Positions 21,291-34,280 are shown, counted from the stretch's first letter. The stretch: DNA of 64,000 bases from Archilochus colubris (GCA_023079485.1 CM041083.1:108851554-108915553); one strand, 5' to 3'. Notes: a model not told the origin generated them from the letters alone. Made by a program: numbers and translations.

Positions 21291-23192
21291 GTAGGTAAGC
21301 AAAGGTATCTGTGCACAAATTATACATTGTCTATTAATTATCTGTCATTCCTTATTTACTCATCTACTGCGTAAAGATGGGGGGATGAAGAGCAGATTTA
21401 CTCCCTTTTCTGAGATTTTCAGTCCTGGAATCAGAAACAGACTAGTTAGGCCCCTGAGAACATTTTCTGCTACTAGGTGCCCTGTGAACAAAGTCTGGCA
21501 TGCTTGTTGAGCTGGGATGTAGATTGGTGTCAAACTGTTGTACTGGCTGTTCCACAGAGCCCTCCCTTGTGAGAGAAGGATACTGGACTACCCTGTTTAT
21601 TCTGATTCCTGGGACACACCGGTCTCTGTGCAATGATAGCATGAGAAAGTGTCTACCTTACAGATTACAGATGAAGTCTGAAAACAGGCCAGGTGGGTGA
21701 TAAGAAGTAGAAATGGAGAAAACCTGCCACTACTAGACTTCCCAGCCTTGACGAGCCTCAAGAAGTGGTGAAAGAAGTTAGTGAAAGACAAATTCACTGA
21801 GGGCCATGGTAAATAAAAAAACCAAACAAACAAACCTTCTGCCTTTCATTCAGGAGGTATAGATTGCTTGAGACTAGAAGAGCATATCAAAGAGCTATGA
21901 TATAGTCTTCTCTTTTTCTGGTAGGTCTGCCTCAATGTATGCTGTTGGATGTTATCTAATGCAGAGTACTGGATGTAAATGTGCTCTAAGCTAGTACATG
22001 CTGTTCTTAGGTTCATCCATGTTCCATGTTTCCTTACTGTACTTTTAAGTGCAGTACTGCACCAAATCTTTATTAATAATGAAAATATTCTGTAAAGAAT
22101 AGCCCATGAAAGATGCTTATTTTTGTTAATAACAACAACAGTAATAACTTAATAATAACACATTGGCAGAGCTCTGAGGCTTCAGTAGCACACAGTTCCT
22201 GTTTCCTTAGTCTGTATGCAAGCATATATGATGCATTGGGCTTGCAAAAAAAAAAAAAAAAAAAATGTAGAAACTCAACCTGATGTTGTTGCTGGTGGGC
22301 AGTGGAAGTTTCACTTGGTGCCAGCCTTGTGGGACTGGAACTGGCTTCTCCTAAAGAGAGACAGCTGCTGCTGAAGTCCATCTGGGAAAAAAAAAGAAAA
22401 TCAAGTGTATGCCTGAGTTCTGTGAGGATCCCAAGATCACTGTTCTCTCCTGATGCTTTCCTGGAGAAAGCCTGTCCTGGGCCCTGGCATGGTGTTGAAG
22501 GATGGGTCCCAGTAGTGCTGCTGTGGGGCTGCTGCCACCACTGAGTGGTGGGCAGTCTCTGGGGTACCAGAGGATACATCAGTGCCAACACGAAGCTCCA
22601 TGAGGGTTAACTCAGCAAGCAGAGCAGGCAGCCACCTGGGGTGCCAGATGGGTGGGGAAGCAGAAAAGTAGCTATTGCTTTGTTGTCTGTGCCTGTGCCA
22701 GAGCCCTGGGGAGGTGAGGTAGGAGCTGGATTATTTCAGAGGTGGTGTCTGCTGGAAGGCAGAAGAGGAAGGGTAGGAGAAGGCCTCCCAGCCCCTCCCC
22801 TGGCAAAGCCAGATCTCATCTCCTTGGCAGCAGCAAGAGCTGGCCTGGAGATGCAGGACTATAGAGCCCCTTACCAGTCTGATCAGCCCTCATGCCCACA
22901 GCCTTACTCTCCAATGGGAAAGACATAGGTCCTTCTGGTTCTCTTGAACAGGAGGAAGTGAGTCCCCATTCCTGCTGATCCAATATTCAATTTCACCTAT
23001 CATTCTGGGAGCCCTTGAGCATTTAATGCCCCGCTGGGTGTCTCTGTAGTGCAGGTAGAACCTGAGGACAAGTTGTGAAATCTGCAGGCTTTCTGCAGAC
23101 ATAAATTTCCAGGCTTAGATTAGCAGGTACCTGTTGAGGACCTTGGTACCTACTCCAGTCCCTATGTGCTGACCAGCCTAGAAGCTGATGAG
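21291..23192. other. Non-coding sequence with an A20 tract
   Basis: No gene is recognised. The longest frame (22073-22591, minus, 172 codons) crosses the A20 tract, which makes a phenylalanine run, and resembles no known protein. Confidence 0.5.
22246..22265 (+). repeat. A20 homopolymer
   Basis: This is a pure run of twenty A. No retroposon body or target-site duplication is visible beside it, so I treat it as a simple repeat and not as the tail of a processed copy. Confidence 0.85.
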
Positions 23193-23215
23193 TTCTTCTG
23201 TGATTCTGTGATTGA
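23190..23215 (+). mobile_element. Possible CR1 tail remnant
   Basis: The words TTCTTCTGTGATTCTGTGAT resemble the CR1 octamer tail, but the upstream sequence shows no clear CR1 3' untranslated region. This could be a heavily worn CR1 end or chance. Confidence 0.3.
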
Positions 23216-24091
23216 GTCTTGATTGGATCCCAGCAAAAGAAATCTCACAGCTCCATAAAAGTCAGGAAGCTGGTGCTGGCACATGGAGACACATGTTGGC
23301 CCATGAGGAAATTCCTCTTCTGCTGCAGACAGACAGCTAATAGGACAGAAGCTGCTGGGTTGCAAGTGAGAAGAAGTGAGTCCTCCATGCCTTCTGGAGA
23401 CTCTGTGCTCTGCCTCTGCCAGGCTTGTGGGCAACTCTGTCAAGCTGAGTGTGTGCTTACGAGCTTTACCAAACCTTGGTTACATGCTGTTTGGTCTTAT
23501 GCAGCAGCTTAAAAAAAACTTCATATGCACAAGTGCTATTCCAAAGCAGAGCCCTGGATGCCACAAACGTATCAGTCAGGAAGTGTCATATTTTGCTTGC
23601 TAGGGATGTGCTTTTTCCCCCTCAGCGTGAAGTTTTGAAACTTCATCATTTCTCTAATAGGCCTAATGCAATAGGCCAGATGCTGCTCTTGGACCACGTA
23701 GATGATTCCCCTGAAAGCTAATGGAAAGTATATACAAGTTCAGTAGTTGACCTGTCCTCCAAAGTCAGCTTCTTCATATCAAGTTAGTCAAGTATTTTTT
23801 TCTCTCTTGCCGATTGGTTTGCAAACTACAAGCCAGCTTGGCTTCACTCAAAAAAGACTACCCCCAAATTATGATTTATAATAATACAGATTTATTTCAT
23901 TTCAACTTTAAATTCATGTCAAATCAGAGGATGGTGGTAGTAAAAAACAAACATTTTTCTGAAACAATACCAAGGACATCGTTATGATAATTGCAACATA
24001 ATTTACTCCATCAATCACATGGTTGTGTGGGTTTTCTTCTTTTTTCTAAAAAAACAAAGAGAGAGAAGGATAAATAGTTTGAAAGCCATGC

Positions 24092-24124
24092 AAAAACAAA
24101 ACAAACAAACAAACAAACAAAAAA
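24092..24124 (+). repeat. (AAAC)n microsatellite
   Basis: This is a short array of AAAC units interrupted by A-runs at both ends. Confidence 0.9.
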
Positions 24125-26584
24125 CCCTCATGAATTTTTATCCAAATGTTTGTCTGTTGTTAATTATAAGAATCTGAATTTGCTGGCTGACTTATGGCTA
24201 TATTTCCACAGAGAATAGCAAACCATATGCCCCTTAACTAGTACTAACCTGCCAAAGTTATGTTTTCTGCTGAAAGCAATCTGGAGTGGCTAGCACACTC
24301 ACTGCATCTGTTTTGCAGATTAAGAGAGAGGAACACAAAGAAAACTATTGTACTCCTGCTTTTTTATTGGCGTGTCATGTAATAGCCTGGAGGAATATCA
24401 CAGTGTTTTAACTACTGTGTTAAAAACTGGGATGAAAGTGATGGGAACCTGGTAAGATTATTTTTGTTAGGTAAGTGTGCTAATTATAAGCCTATTAAAC
24501 TGGATGCAAATGTCTGGAAAATATGGGACTCTTACAACTCTTTCAGTCTTTTCTCCATCCTGATTTTATACCTTGACAAAATTCCTACAAAATTATATGT
24601 ATGCTTGAACAGTTAAACATACGTTAAGTTTCCAACTCTTGCATTTGTTCTCCTTATAAAAGGGCAACCCCCCTCCTTTTTTTTTTTCTTGCAAATTTTG
24701 TTACTTTACTTGTTCATCTGCCTTTTATAAGGCAATGGGCTTGGGTTTTTATTTGTAACACAATTCTTGCAAGAAATGGTACTGTCTCACTAAGAAATAT
24801 TTCTTAGTCTGGTAAATTTGTCCAAGGGGAAAATTGCAACATCACTTAAAAAAAAATAAATTAAAATATCTTTTAGCTTCATTTTATAAAACTACTGTTA
24901 AGCATCATCAGCTCATGACAACCCAAAAAGAACAGTCTTGGAAGCTAAGCCTGCAACACTGTTCATGTGAATGATTCTCCCTCTCATATATCCGTGGGAT
25001 GGCAGAGCTCTGCCTATCTGGATACCGAGATCTTCAGAACTGAGCCTGGGTCCTCACTCTTATGCTGGAGCAGCCTTATGGAAGCCAAACATCTCTTCAG
25101 ATAAAGGAAATCTTCACAGAAGTTAAGGACTGTACCTTTCTTTGCTCTGGGGACATACCCTATGTTTAGGTCACAGAGGTCCTGGGAACACAAATTTCAG
25201 CTACTGACTGAGGTTTTTCTAAAAATTGACTTTCATTCTTGACTATTACTCAGTCTTGTTTTCTAGGCAACCAGCACTTGTTTTAGGCTTTTTTGAGTAT
25301 TTTACTCTTCTATCCTCCCATGTAGTTGAGGGGAGCACTTACAGAGTTGTGTACTTGAAGCACTCAGACATGCTCACTGATTGATTCCTGGTAATGTGTG
25401 TAGCTGGATAGACTTTTCCAGCTTGTGTCAGTTAAAGGAGAATGAAAACTAAGTTTTCCCTTACAGAATTCAAACAAGAGGCTAACTATTTGGCTACAGG
25501 CACTTTCTTTATTTAGTACCGTCTTTCCTAGGTTTTTGTGGTCTTTGTACTATTAATACTTAAGTACTGCATGAATTTATGTGATTGAGCACAAAGCAAC
25601 AGAATAAAGAGAGTTTTTTTCTGCTTCATTTCCTCCTTTCTCTTCATTGGCACTGTTTGGGGATTGGAGAGAGACTTTTGAGAAGCTCCTTTAATTACAA
25701 AGAAAAGCTGCTTTCCTGTTACTTGTCTGGATGGAAGATCTGAAGGGCATCCTTCCTACAGAAAGTACCCACACATTCCTACAGCAGCATCAAGTTCCAG
25801 AGGGACACTTTGATACACTGTTTCCTCCTGGACTGAACAGGACAACAAGAAATTTCTTTTGGTGCCTCTTCATGAAGTGGCCACTGTTCTATGAGTCTCA
25901 GTTCCTGAGGGCTTTCTGCCTGCAGCAAGGGAGTATCTGTCCCCAGCTACTTTGTAACATCAGCCTCATAGCCTTCTCCTGTGGTCTCTCTTAACCTCTC
26001 TCACCTGGTCTTTCATGATCTCTCTCCTATAATTCAGTCTTTCCTGTAAATACTGTTTTGTTTTCAGGAAGGATATTGCAGAGCCAGGGTTATTTTTGCT
26101 GCTGACACCACTGTTATCTGGTGAACATCTCTCTTCCAGTCAGGTATCGACATCTCACTATATAAACCCAGACACTTCACCAAACATGACAAGACGAGTC
26201 TTGTCCAGAAGAGTTAATATGTAAAAGTAATACTAGAAGCTCCTAGTGACAACTGGAACAACTGGTCAAAGGAGCTCAAGGCTGTGCTAAGACAATACTA
26301 AACAGTATTAAAAGCTGGTGACCTTGAATCTGTTGGTTGTTCTCAGCAGCCTGACTAAAACAAAAGCGCAGCCCTCTCTGCGCTCGTAAGCTCACAAACT
26401 CTTGTCTTAGTTTACCTGTTCTTAAGAGCTCATCACACTTATAAACTCCCTCTGGAGTACACACCACTTGAAAAGTTTCCCGTTATTATAAACATGACTT
26501 CACTGTGCCAGGTGCCAAAACTCTGTCATGCCTCTCTACAAGGTAGCCTGTTTATTTTATATATTTTTTTGTTCTATTTGGGTT

Positions 26585-26633
26585 TTTTGTTTGTTTGGGG
26601 GGGTTGATTTTTTGTTTGTTTGTTTGTTTTTCT
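26585..26633 (+). repeat. (TTTG)n tract with a G7 interruption
   Basis: TTTG units occur in two blocks separated by GGGGGGG and a short spacer. It is the complement type of the AAAC array at 24.1 kb. Confidence 0.85.
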
Positions 26634-27955
26634 TGTTGATGTTTTGGAGTTATTTGGGGCTTGTTTGTTTTTAACCAGGTTTTCATATATTAATCCACAC
26701 TGGATAATTGCACTGCTCTGCTTTGGGGGCCTCAGCAAACCCAAGAAAAGGAGCAGAGTGGGACTGTAAAGCAGCAGAGAAGTGGTCAAATGAGCAGCGT
26801 AGCTTCTGACTTGGCATTTACTCAGCTCCCGCAGTCTAACGGGAATAATTTAATTTCCTTCTCAGTATAAGAGAAACCCTGAGAAACTTTGATATGTTGG
26901 TGGTGAAGCACAGTACGTTTCAAAGACAGGCACATACAAGGATGCTAGGGAATGTTTCTGCTCTGTAAAAAAGGAGAAAAAGAGATTTGTGGAGAGACAC
27001 AAAAAAGTGGTTATTTGACCTACTAAACAGGGGAGGAATTGTTTTCTCTAAGCCATCCCTGGTTTTTTATATGTGGTGTCTCTGGTGTCTAATAATACCT
27101 TGCAGTAATTTGCACCAATGTGTCTGCTTCATTAGCCTGCCCATTTCCATGAAATACCAGGTGAATTCAATATCTTTGACACATCTGTCAAGTTTTGTGA
27201 ATTGGCCAATGGCTTCAAAATGCATAACCTAGAAAGGGTAGTTTGTGTGAATACATAATCCTGGTTTTCTAAGGAAAAAGCTGGTTAAAAAAATTAATTC
27301 ACTACCTGTATCAGAGCAGTTGCAGCTGATTTACCAGTTTAGAACTGGGCCTGATGGAAACACAGCGTTTTATGATGTATATATTAATCACATTTCTTTA
27401 CAAGATCTTTCTTCTATCCCTAACTTCTAGCATAACTTTTCCTAGCTGTAAATTGGTATCTGTAATAAGTTTAAGAAAACAGAGTGACATGTTACAGAAC
27501 AGGGTGATATTTAAAGGAAGTATTGTAAATTTAAGATACATTTTGAACTTCCTCCCCTAAGAAAGAGAGTAGTCCAAGAAATTTGCGAAATCATGAACTT
27601 CCAAGTTTGTCCTGTTTTTCCAAAATGTCTGTTTCTTTGAGTATGAGCCAGACTCTGCTTGAAAGTATTTTACAATAGTGTTTCACATAGAAAAGCCTTA
27701 CAAAGAAGTATTTTCTAGGGTGGGGGAGGAGCAGGTTTCAAAATGTGAATTTTTAATTGAAGCGATTGATTCAGTTTATTCTAGTTAATACTCATCACAC
27801 ATGATAAATAATTGCTGTATTTTGTCTTGCAGACTGCAAATAACCCTTCTAAATCATAGTTCAGCAGGACATGTACATGTATGTATGGCTCTAAGCAAGT
27901 GACAGCTTTTAGTAAAGTCACTAATGTTGAAAGGTGAGTTGTGGGGTTTTTTTGC

Positions 27956-27977
27956 TTTTTTTTTTTTTTTTTTTTTT
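27956..27977 (+). repeat. T22 homopolymer
   Basis: This is a pure run of twenty-two T. On the minus strand it gives the lysine run of a spurious 82-codon frame. Confidence 0.85.
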
Positions 27978-28225
27978 GGTAAAAGTTTTTAAACTGGATC
28001 TTCATAATTACAAAACCCCCACAGTTCAACCATATAAAACTGATAGAGCTGTGATATTTTTCATAGCAGTCATGTTTTAAAAGTCATGGTCAACATATAA
28101 TTTGGGCCAATCACATCATTGTCTTCGTTTTCTAACTACTGTGCAAGGGTTTGTCAGCTCCCTAGGATTAAAGAAACAGGATCTGTCTTCTAAAATCTGA
28201 CTTATGTGTCACCACGTCTTTTCTC

Positions 28226-28299
28226 ATTGTACAGAATTCACTGTATATTCATTCATTGTATATTCATTGTATATTCATTTCATTGCATAGAATTCACAT
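28226..28299 (+). repeat. Short compound tandem repeat
   Basis: TGTATATTCATT occurs three times (28242, 28257 and 28268). The array is bracketed by two near-identical words, CATTGTACAGAATTCAC (28226) and CATTGCATAGAATTCAC (28281). It looks like a local duplication followed by slippage. Confidence 0.75.
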
Positions 28300-28939
28300 T
28301 GTATGGATCTCACATCTTCCATTCCACTTTGTTTATTATTATAAATGAGCATTGTTTCCATTTCAGTGTATTTTAGTTTCAGAAAAAAAAAGTAGCAACT
28401 CACAATTCTTGTATAAGAATAGAAATTTGTTGGAGCAATTTTTACAAATTTTTTTTAGGAGTCAGGATCTAGCCCTTCAGGCTACATGTTTTGCAACTTC
28501 CACAGCATCTTTGTTAAAGCTGTTTGCACCTTGCACAGTGAATTTTTTAATACCTACCAAATAACAGAACTGGCTGTGAGCAAAAGTGGCATGGGTGTAA
28601 ATCTGCATGAGGAATGGGTATCAGTCTTCCTCTGTATGATCTTGCTTGAGTCAGAATGATCTACCTCACCGCTGAGCTGGAAGTGCTTTCCGGGCTGTAT
28701 TTACACGCTGGCTGGGCCACTGCCTGGGGATCGAAATCTAATTCGACTTTTACACCATGAGTGCTCTTTTCATGAGTGTTATTTCTCCCAAGGCTGATGC
28801 TACTGCATCACAGACTGTATCTCTGGTACATTTTGTTCTTTGTCTGTCCATGAGGGAACAAACTCATTCCAGCCGCCTCCCAAGCCTGTGCAGGCTGCTC
28901 ACACCAGGGCTGGAGCTCAGCACCACTCGCCCCATGCTG
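28300..28939. other. Non-coding sequence before the pentanucleotide array
   Basis: Nothing is recognised. Two open frames begin here (28757 and 28840) but owe their length to the repeat that follows. Confidence 0.5.
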
Positions 28940-29346
28940 TCTCTCCTCTCCTCTCCTCTCCTCTCCTCTCCTCTCCTCTCCTCTCCTCTCCTCTCCTCTC
29001 CTCTCCTCTCCTCTCCTCTCCTCTCCTCTCCTCTCCCTCGCCTCACCTCTGCTTTGCCTCTCCTCACTCTCCTCTCCCTCTCCTCTCCTCTCCTCGCCTC
29101 TCTCTCTCTCCTCTCCTCTCCTCTCCTCGCCTCTCCTCACCTCTCCCTCACCTCACCTCACCTCACCTCACCTCACCTCACCTCACCTCTCCTCACCTCT
29201 CCCTCTCACCTCCTCCTCACCTCACCTCACCTCACCTCACCTCTCCCTCTCCTCTCCTCTCCTCTCCTCTCCTCTCCTCTCCTCTCCTCTCCTCTCCTCT
29301 CCTCTCCTCTCCTCTCCTCTCCTCTCCTCTCCTCTCCTCTCTTCTC
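28940..29346 (+). repeat. (CTCTC)n/(CTCAC)n pentanucleotide array
   Basis: This is 407 bases of five-base units. The outer parts are pure CTCTC, with no purine on this strand from 28940 to 29039 (100 bases) and from 29240 to 29346 (107 bases). The middle carries CTCAC units (about 29144-29189 and 29215-29240) and mixed variants. Because the unit has five bases and CT-only codons include no stop, all three plus-strand frames remain open. This explains the Ser-Leu-Pro-rich frames of about 200 codons here and the Arg-Gly-Glu frames opposite. These are not genes. Confidence 0.98.
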
Positions 29347-29934
29347 ACACTGCTCTCCTGTCACACTTTGATGCCAGCCTACCTGGTACTGGGTGCACTG
29401 GCTAAATTAACTGAGGTAACTTCAGCTGCGTTATCCTAGATTAAAAAAAAAAAAATTGGTTTGATAAACATAATCTCTTACCAAGGCTCAGAGAAGTCCT
29501 TGAGAGAGGAGGAAGATCCTTTTTTATGTGTCCGTAAGGGGAAAATGAGGAGCAAATGTGAAAGAATAATTTGTTTTTACACAAAATCATGAACTCAATT
29601 TAACCTGTCACTTAGAAGTATGGCAGTAATTGTTTCTTGAACTATGTAAAGTGTAATGCAGATGAAAACTTGTAATGCCTGGCCTGATAAAGCCCAGAAA
29701 GGCTGTAAGCAGAGGGATTCTGGTTTCACTTTGGGAGGCACGAATCCTGCAGATGCCTCACTGGCTTGTATTACACAATTATGCCGAGACAGATGCTCAA
29801 AGACAAACATTTGTGCCGCAGGGGGGTGATAAGGAATACACTGTCCCATGATATCTTCATCTGCTTTAACCCTTGGGCCTTAGCAATGAGGTCACAACTT
29901 GCTGGCATTTCTGCACAGATTTTCAGACAGTACC

Positions 29935-29954
29935 TTTTTTTTTTTTTTTTTTTT
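29935..29954 (+). repeat. T20 homopolymer
   Basis: This is a pure run of twenty T, with no adjoining element recognised. Confidence 0.85.
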
Positions 29955-30962
29955 GCATAAACACTTTCGATAAATAAAAAAAAGAAGCCAGAGAAACAAA
30001 GAAACTGTAGCTAAAAGCTATTAAAAAGATGAATTATAATCTGTCAAAGTGGTGTTTCATCACCTCAGAGGTAGCTGAGTCACCATAGAAATAAGGGTCT
30101 AAAAGCTGGTTGAAAGCAAAGGTAGACCAGCTTAGTGTGGGCCTAAGGAGAGCTAATGATGTTTAGGCACCATACATTGCTTGTCTGTGTGTTTGTGTGT
30201 GTATGTGTGGTTTTTTAAGTAGAGATAGTAAGCAATCTACAAGCCTGCAGAAGATCACAAAAGAGAACAAAGATACCTTTCTGTAATGTGAGTGGGAAGG
30301 ATATAATAGGAGGAGTATTACTTTACAAATAACACAGACACACATGGACAGAATTGAAGTTAAAAAACAAAAAGTTTTTTTTCAAGTAATTATGTTTCTA
30401 CAGCTGTAGCCTAAGAATCACAGGAGATATATCTTGCCCTGCTGAAGAGGACAGGGAGCTTCCATAGTTTAAACCTGAATAAAAGGAGGAACAAATCCCA
30501 TTGCAGCATGAGTAGCCTACTGCAGACATTGTATTATTTCTGTTAATATAATACAGCATAGCTGTACTACTTTTTCCCTGCCTCTCCTGGGGACTAAAAG
30601 AGGTCTCTAACACAGCAGAGAAATTCTGTGTAAACTGTATCTGAAAGAATGGGGAAAGACCACTAAAGAATGTACGGATGTGTGATCAACAACAGAAGGA
30701 CCTTTGAGAGGAATGGTGTTTGTTAGGAGTAGGCTGCAGTTTCTCAGCAAGACTTCTGACTCCTTCAGAAAAAAAATCAGGTTCATGCTGTACGATTGCA
30801 AAAAATACTAAGAAGATAAAAACATTGGTCTTGTGATTTTTTTGTTTCTTTCCCTTCCCTTTTCTGCCTCTTTTACCAGTTCTCAGATACATTTCTGGTC
30901 ACTGTCCAGCAATTCATCTCTTCATTGTTCATTCATTGCTTGGTGATTCTGCATTCAGTTAT

Positions 30963-31095
30963 CTTTTTTTTTTCTCTTATACCCTTTTCTGTTTCTATTT
31001 TTTCTCCTTTTCTCCTTTTCTCTCTCAATTTCTGATTTTGTTTCAGTTTAATTGTCTTTCTGCCTCTGTATTTTTTTCTTCTTCCTTTTTCTCTA
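30963..31095 (+). repeat. Pyrimidine-rich low-complexity tract
   Basis: T and C make up most of these 130 bases, with TTCTCCTT units near 31000-31025. The frames on both strands (Phe/Ser-rich and Lys/Arg-rich) are composition artefacts. Confidence 0.75.
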
Positions 31096-34000
31096 GGCTT
31101 TGTTCTGGTCTCTCCATGACTTCTTTGCATGTTAACTGAAGCCAGAGTTTCAGCCTGTATAAGTTGCCATAGAGGTCCTTACTCTTACAGAATTCTTTGC
31201 TTGTTCTTCTGAATAAGTCAGCTTTTCAAATTCTTTAGAAACATCAGGGAATTCTCCTTTTCTGTCTTCAGCCACCTCACAGGAAAATGTGATCTGCTGT
31301 CATTTTTTATCCACAGGAGATCCAGCATTTGATGCTCACAAGGAATGCCTCATACTTCATAAGATTATGAATCACTGTTTTGCAAAGAGTAATTCAAGAG
31401 GTTGCAATCATCTGACAAGTCCTTCTGATAAATCTGCAATTGTAGTGTAATGCCCTCTTCTTTCAAAATCCAAGGAGCCAGGCTACCTGCCCTTCTTGCT
31501 TGCTTTCACACATCTTCCACCTGACTGCCTGACCACCAAAGGATCTGGCTCAGAAGAAAATCAAATTTTTGTACAGCATGTGTGCTGACATGAAAAATGC
31601 CTCCCTGTTTAGTGGAGATCTCACTCTGATGTGAGAAGCAGTGACTTTATAACACTGCCATAATACACTTACTCTACCCTGTTTCAGAGAAAGAAACAAA
31701 TGAAGAAACGAATAGAGAGCAGTTTTCACTTGTCTCTTATTCTATGTAAGATTAGCAGTGTGAACAGTGATAAATTTATGGCAGCATTTTACTTGCATAT
31801 TTTACTTTGCCATATTCCATAATAGTTTCAAAGTGAAAAAAAATTACTCAGTACTTCAGGTAGTATCTTACCTCTGCATCATCATTTAAATGCTAGCTAT
31901 CCAACTCATTGATTAAGGAACCCTCTGGGGGTAGATAAAGATAGTTCTATCCTTGGATGTGTCCAGCTGCCTTTTGGAACAGTCTCCTTTCCTCTATGAT
32001 TTCTACAGGCAGCTAAAGTAAGTTGGTCTGTACCACAGAGGCTTTTTTCCCAAGTGAGGTAAGACGAATCTCACTCTTCTTAAGCTGTCAGCAGTTCTAA
32101 TTCCTGATTGCCTGGTACAGATTTGTCTCTAAGTGGAGTATTTTCTGTGTCACGTGAAGCAATGCCTGTGTACAGACCAAATCCATTCTACAAATGTTGT
32201 CAATGGGGTTACAGTTATAGTAATATAAATTTCAACTTGAGAAATTATTTCAGAACTTAGGAAGTGCAACTGGGTGCTAAAGAAAATTAGATAAAAGCAA
32301 ACAGACCCTGATAAAAAGTAATTTAGTGTCACGCTAAGCTTTAATTAAATTAAGCTTTTGGTCCTTACAGATATGTAGTACTTTCCACTGCTTTCCAGTC
32401 TCGTATTTATATTTTTTTTTAAAAAATATACTTAACAAAGTCACTGTTGTTTTCAGCTGAATTTGGTCCCATTATCCTTCAGTGCTATGGGTGCCCTTTT
32501 CCAGGCCATTTCCTTGAAGGAATTATTGTGGAACTAAGTAATAGCTCTTCTGGCAGGTTTTGGTTGGTACAAAATAGTAATACAAGAATATCCATTGCCT
32601 TTTTTTTTTTTTTTGTCTCACAAATATCTCCCAGGGGCATTAAGTAGGTTTGAAAAGAACATCAACCCAGATAAAGGTTTTCAGTAAAACCAAGGCCAGC
32701 TTAGGAAGGTGTTACGTTAGAAAGCAATTGTTCCATTGTGCAGTATGGAAGATCAATTTCTCTTCATTTCTTTCACAGGAAGGTAAAGTTAATGGCACAC
32801 TGTAGAGCTGTGAATTCACCTAATGATATCACCAAGCCTTCTTGCAATTAATCACATGTATTTCCAAACATGTTTCAATGTAACTCTAGGAGAAGTTTTG
32901 GAAACCTTCTGGACACTGTCTGACAAGTAATTCTGCTGGCACACACAGTGACTGCAAAGCAGCCTCCTGGCTGCTGCCTCATCTGAGGAGGCAGAGCAGT
33001 GTCCAAGCAGCAGGTACCGGGACTCTGCTGCATGGGCAGCTTTGGGCAGCATGATGAGGTTGGGCTGTTTTCACCTTGTTCTTCTCCACCACAAGGATTT
33101 GCCTCTTTTGATTTTGCAAACCGGTGTTTTGGCAAGCATAAAGGGCGAAAGCACACTCTGCTTTTAGTACCTGGGAGTCTTCTTTAAATGAGAGGAGTTT
33201 AAGAGGTGTGGTTTACAGTGGGCTGTAATGCAATAGCCTCCATTCACTCCAGTACCTTTCTCCACACCGGTGTCCATGATCAGTAACAGCAAGCCATGCC
33301 CACCTTCTCAAGGCTCAGCTGCCTTTGAAAATTAAACCAGTTTTTCTGAATTTCCTTGCATGAATCGGAGTTCCCCAGACTCAGAGGTAAAAGCTGGCAC
33401 TCAAATTGGTGGAGCTACACTGATATGTATGAACTAACAAAGGCTGTGTGCCTGAAGCAATAATGCCCATGTTTGGGGAAAGTCCTGGGCTTCAGTCTGT
33501 CCAAAAAAGAATTATTCTAGGGGTGAATTTCCTAGAAGAGAAACCAGAATGCAGATTTTACCTTCCCATTATCTCGCATGGGAGAGGATGTGCTGGACTC
33601 AGTTCTTCCCCAGGAGGACACATTGCTTTCCTGGAGGGAAGGTTTTTTGCTGTGATCCAAAACATTTTCATCTAATTCCTCCCTCTATCTTCAGTGACTG
33701 CACATTATACAGACCAAAAATGTTATCCCATGCAAACAAGCAAAAGATCATGTGCATAACTTCATGTGAATAAGTTAAAACACATCTGCTGTCATCAGGA
33801 AAGCAAAGTACCCTGGGTACTGGTGCCATGCAGGTCCTCTTGCTTGTATCTCTTTAGCAGGGACTGGTTTATCGAGACTGAGCTTTTTCACTATTTGTTT
33901 TGTATGCAGAACAAATGAGACATTACCTATCAACTGCAGATTTCCTTTTGATTTTAGTGTATTGGAAGATGGACTTCCCATTTATGGTTAATGAATATCT

Positions 34001-34190
34001 GCTTGTATCATTGCTGATAAATTTGCATCTTTGAAATGAAGACTTGTTTGTTGCTGTTGAATTCTGATTATGCCAATTAATACCGTTAAGAGTTCCCATC
34101 TACTTCCTGTTCAGAGCATGTAGACTCTGAGCAAGTGTAGATGGGCTTGGGTACTAAGTATTTCTAAAGGCTTTTTGAAGTGTGGTTGAA

Positions 34191-34280
34191 CCAGGGCTAA
34201 ATTCTGTTCTTCCCTGTTCCTTTTATCCCTGCTGTAGTGGGGTTATTCTTGTGTAACTCAGAGCTGAATTTGATCTCACA
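34191..34280. mobile_element. Possible old palindromic repeat relic
   Basis: The left end GGGCTAAATTCTGTTCT and the right end GTTATTCTTGTGTAACTCAG followed by AGCTGAATTTGATCTC resemble a short sauropsid interspersed repeat. That repeat has inverted ends (GGGCCAAATTCT and its complement) around a GGAGTTAC/GTGTAACT core. The match is recalled, imperfect and unaligned; the class may be a non-autonomous DNA transposon. Confidence 0.35.

Larger units (their letters stand above)
23216..28225. other. Non-coding, AT-rich sequence with simple tracts
   Basis: No gene is recognised. The 23.8-24.9 kb part is AT-rich with no obvious repeat other than AAAC units. T-rich tracts lie at 26585-26633 and 27956-27977. 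Open frames here are short and unremarkable. Confidence 0.5.
29347..34190. other. Non-coding sequence with pyrimidine tracts
   Basis: No gene or transposon is recognised. The block includes T20 at 29935-29954, a short GT stretch at about 30185-30208, and a pyrimidine-rich stretch at 30963-31095. Open frames are at most about 95 codons, with no domain. Confidence 0.5.

Noticed and set aside
22073..22591. 172-codon minus-strand open frame
   Set aside because: It runs through the A20 tract (giving a Phe run) and has no recognisable motif, so it is a composition artefact.
24940..25030. Possible 5S rRNA-like words (GGAAGCTAAGCCTG and later GGATACCGAG)
   Set aside because: Only isolated short words match. 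The internal control region and overall spacing of a 5S gene are absent.
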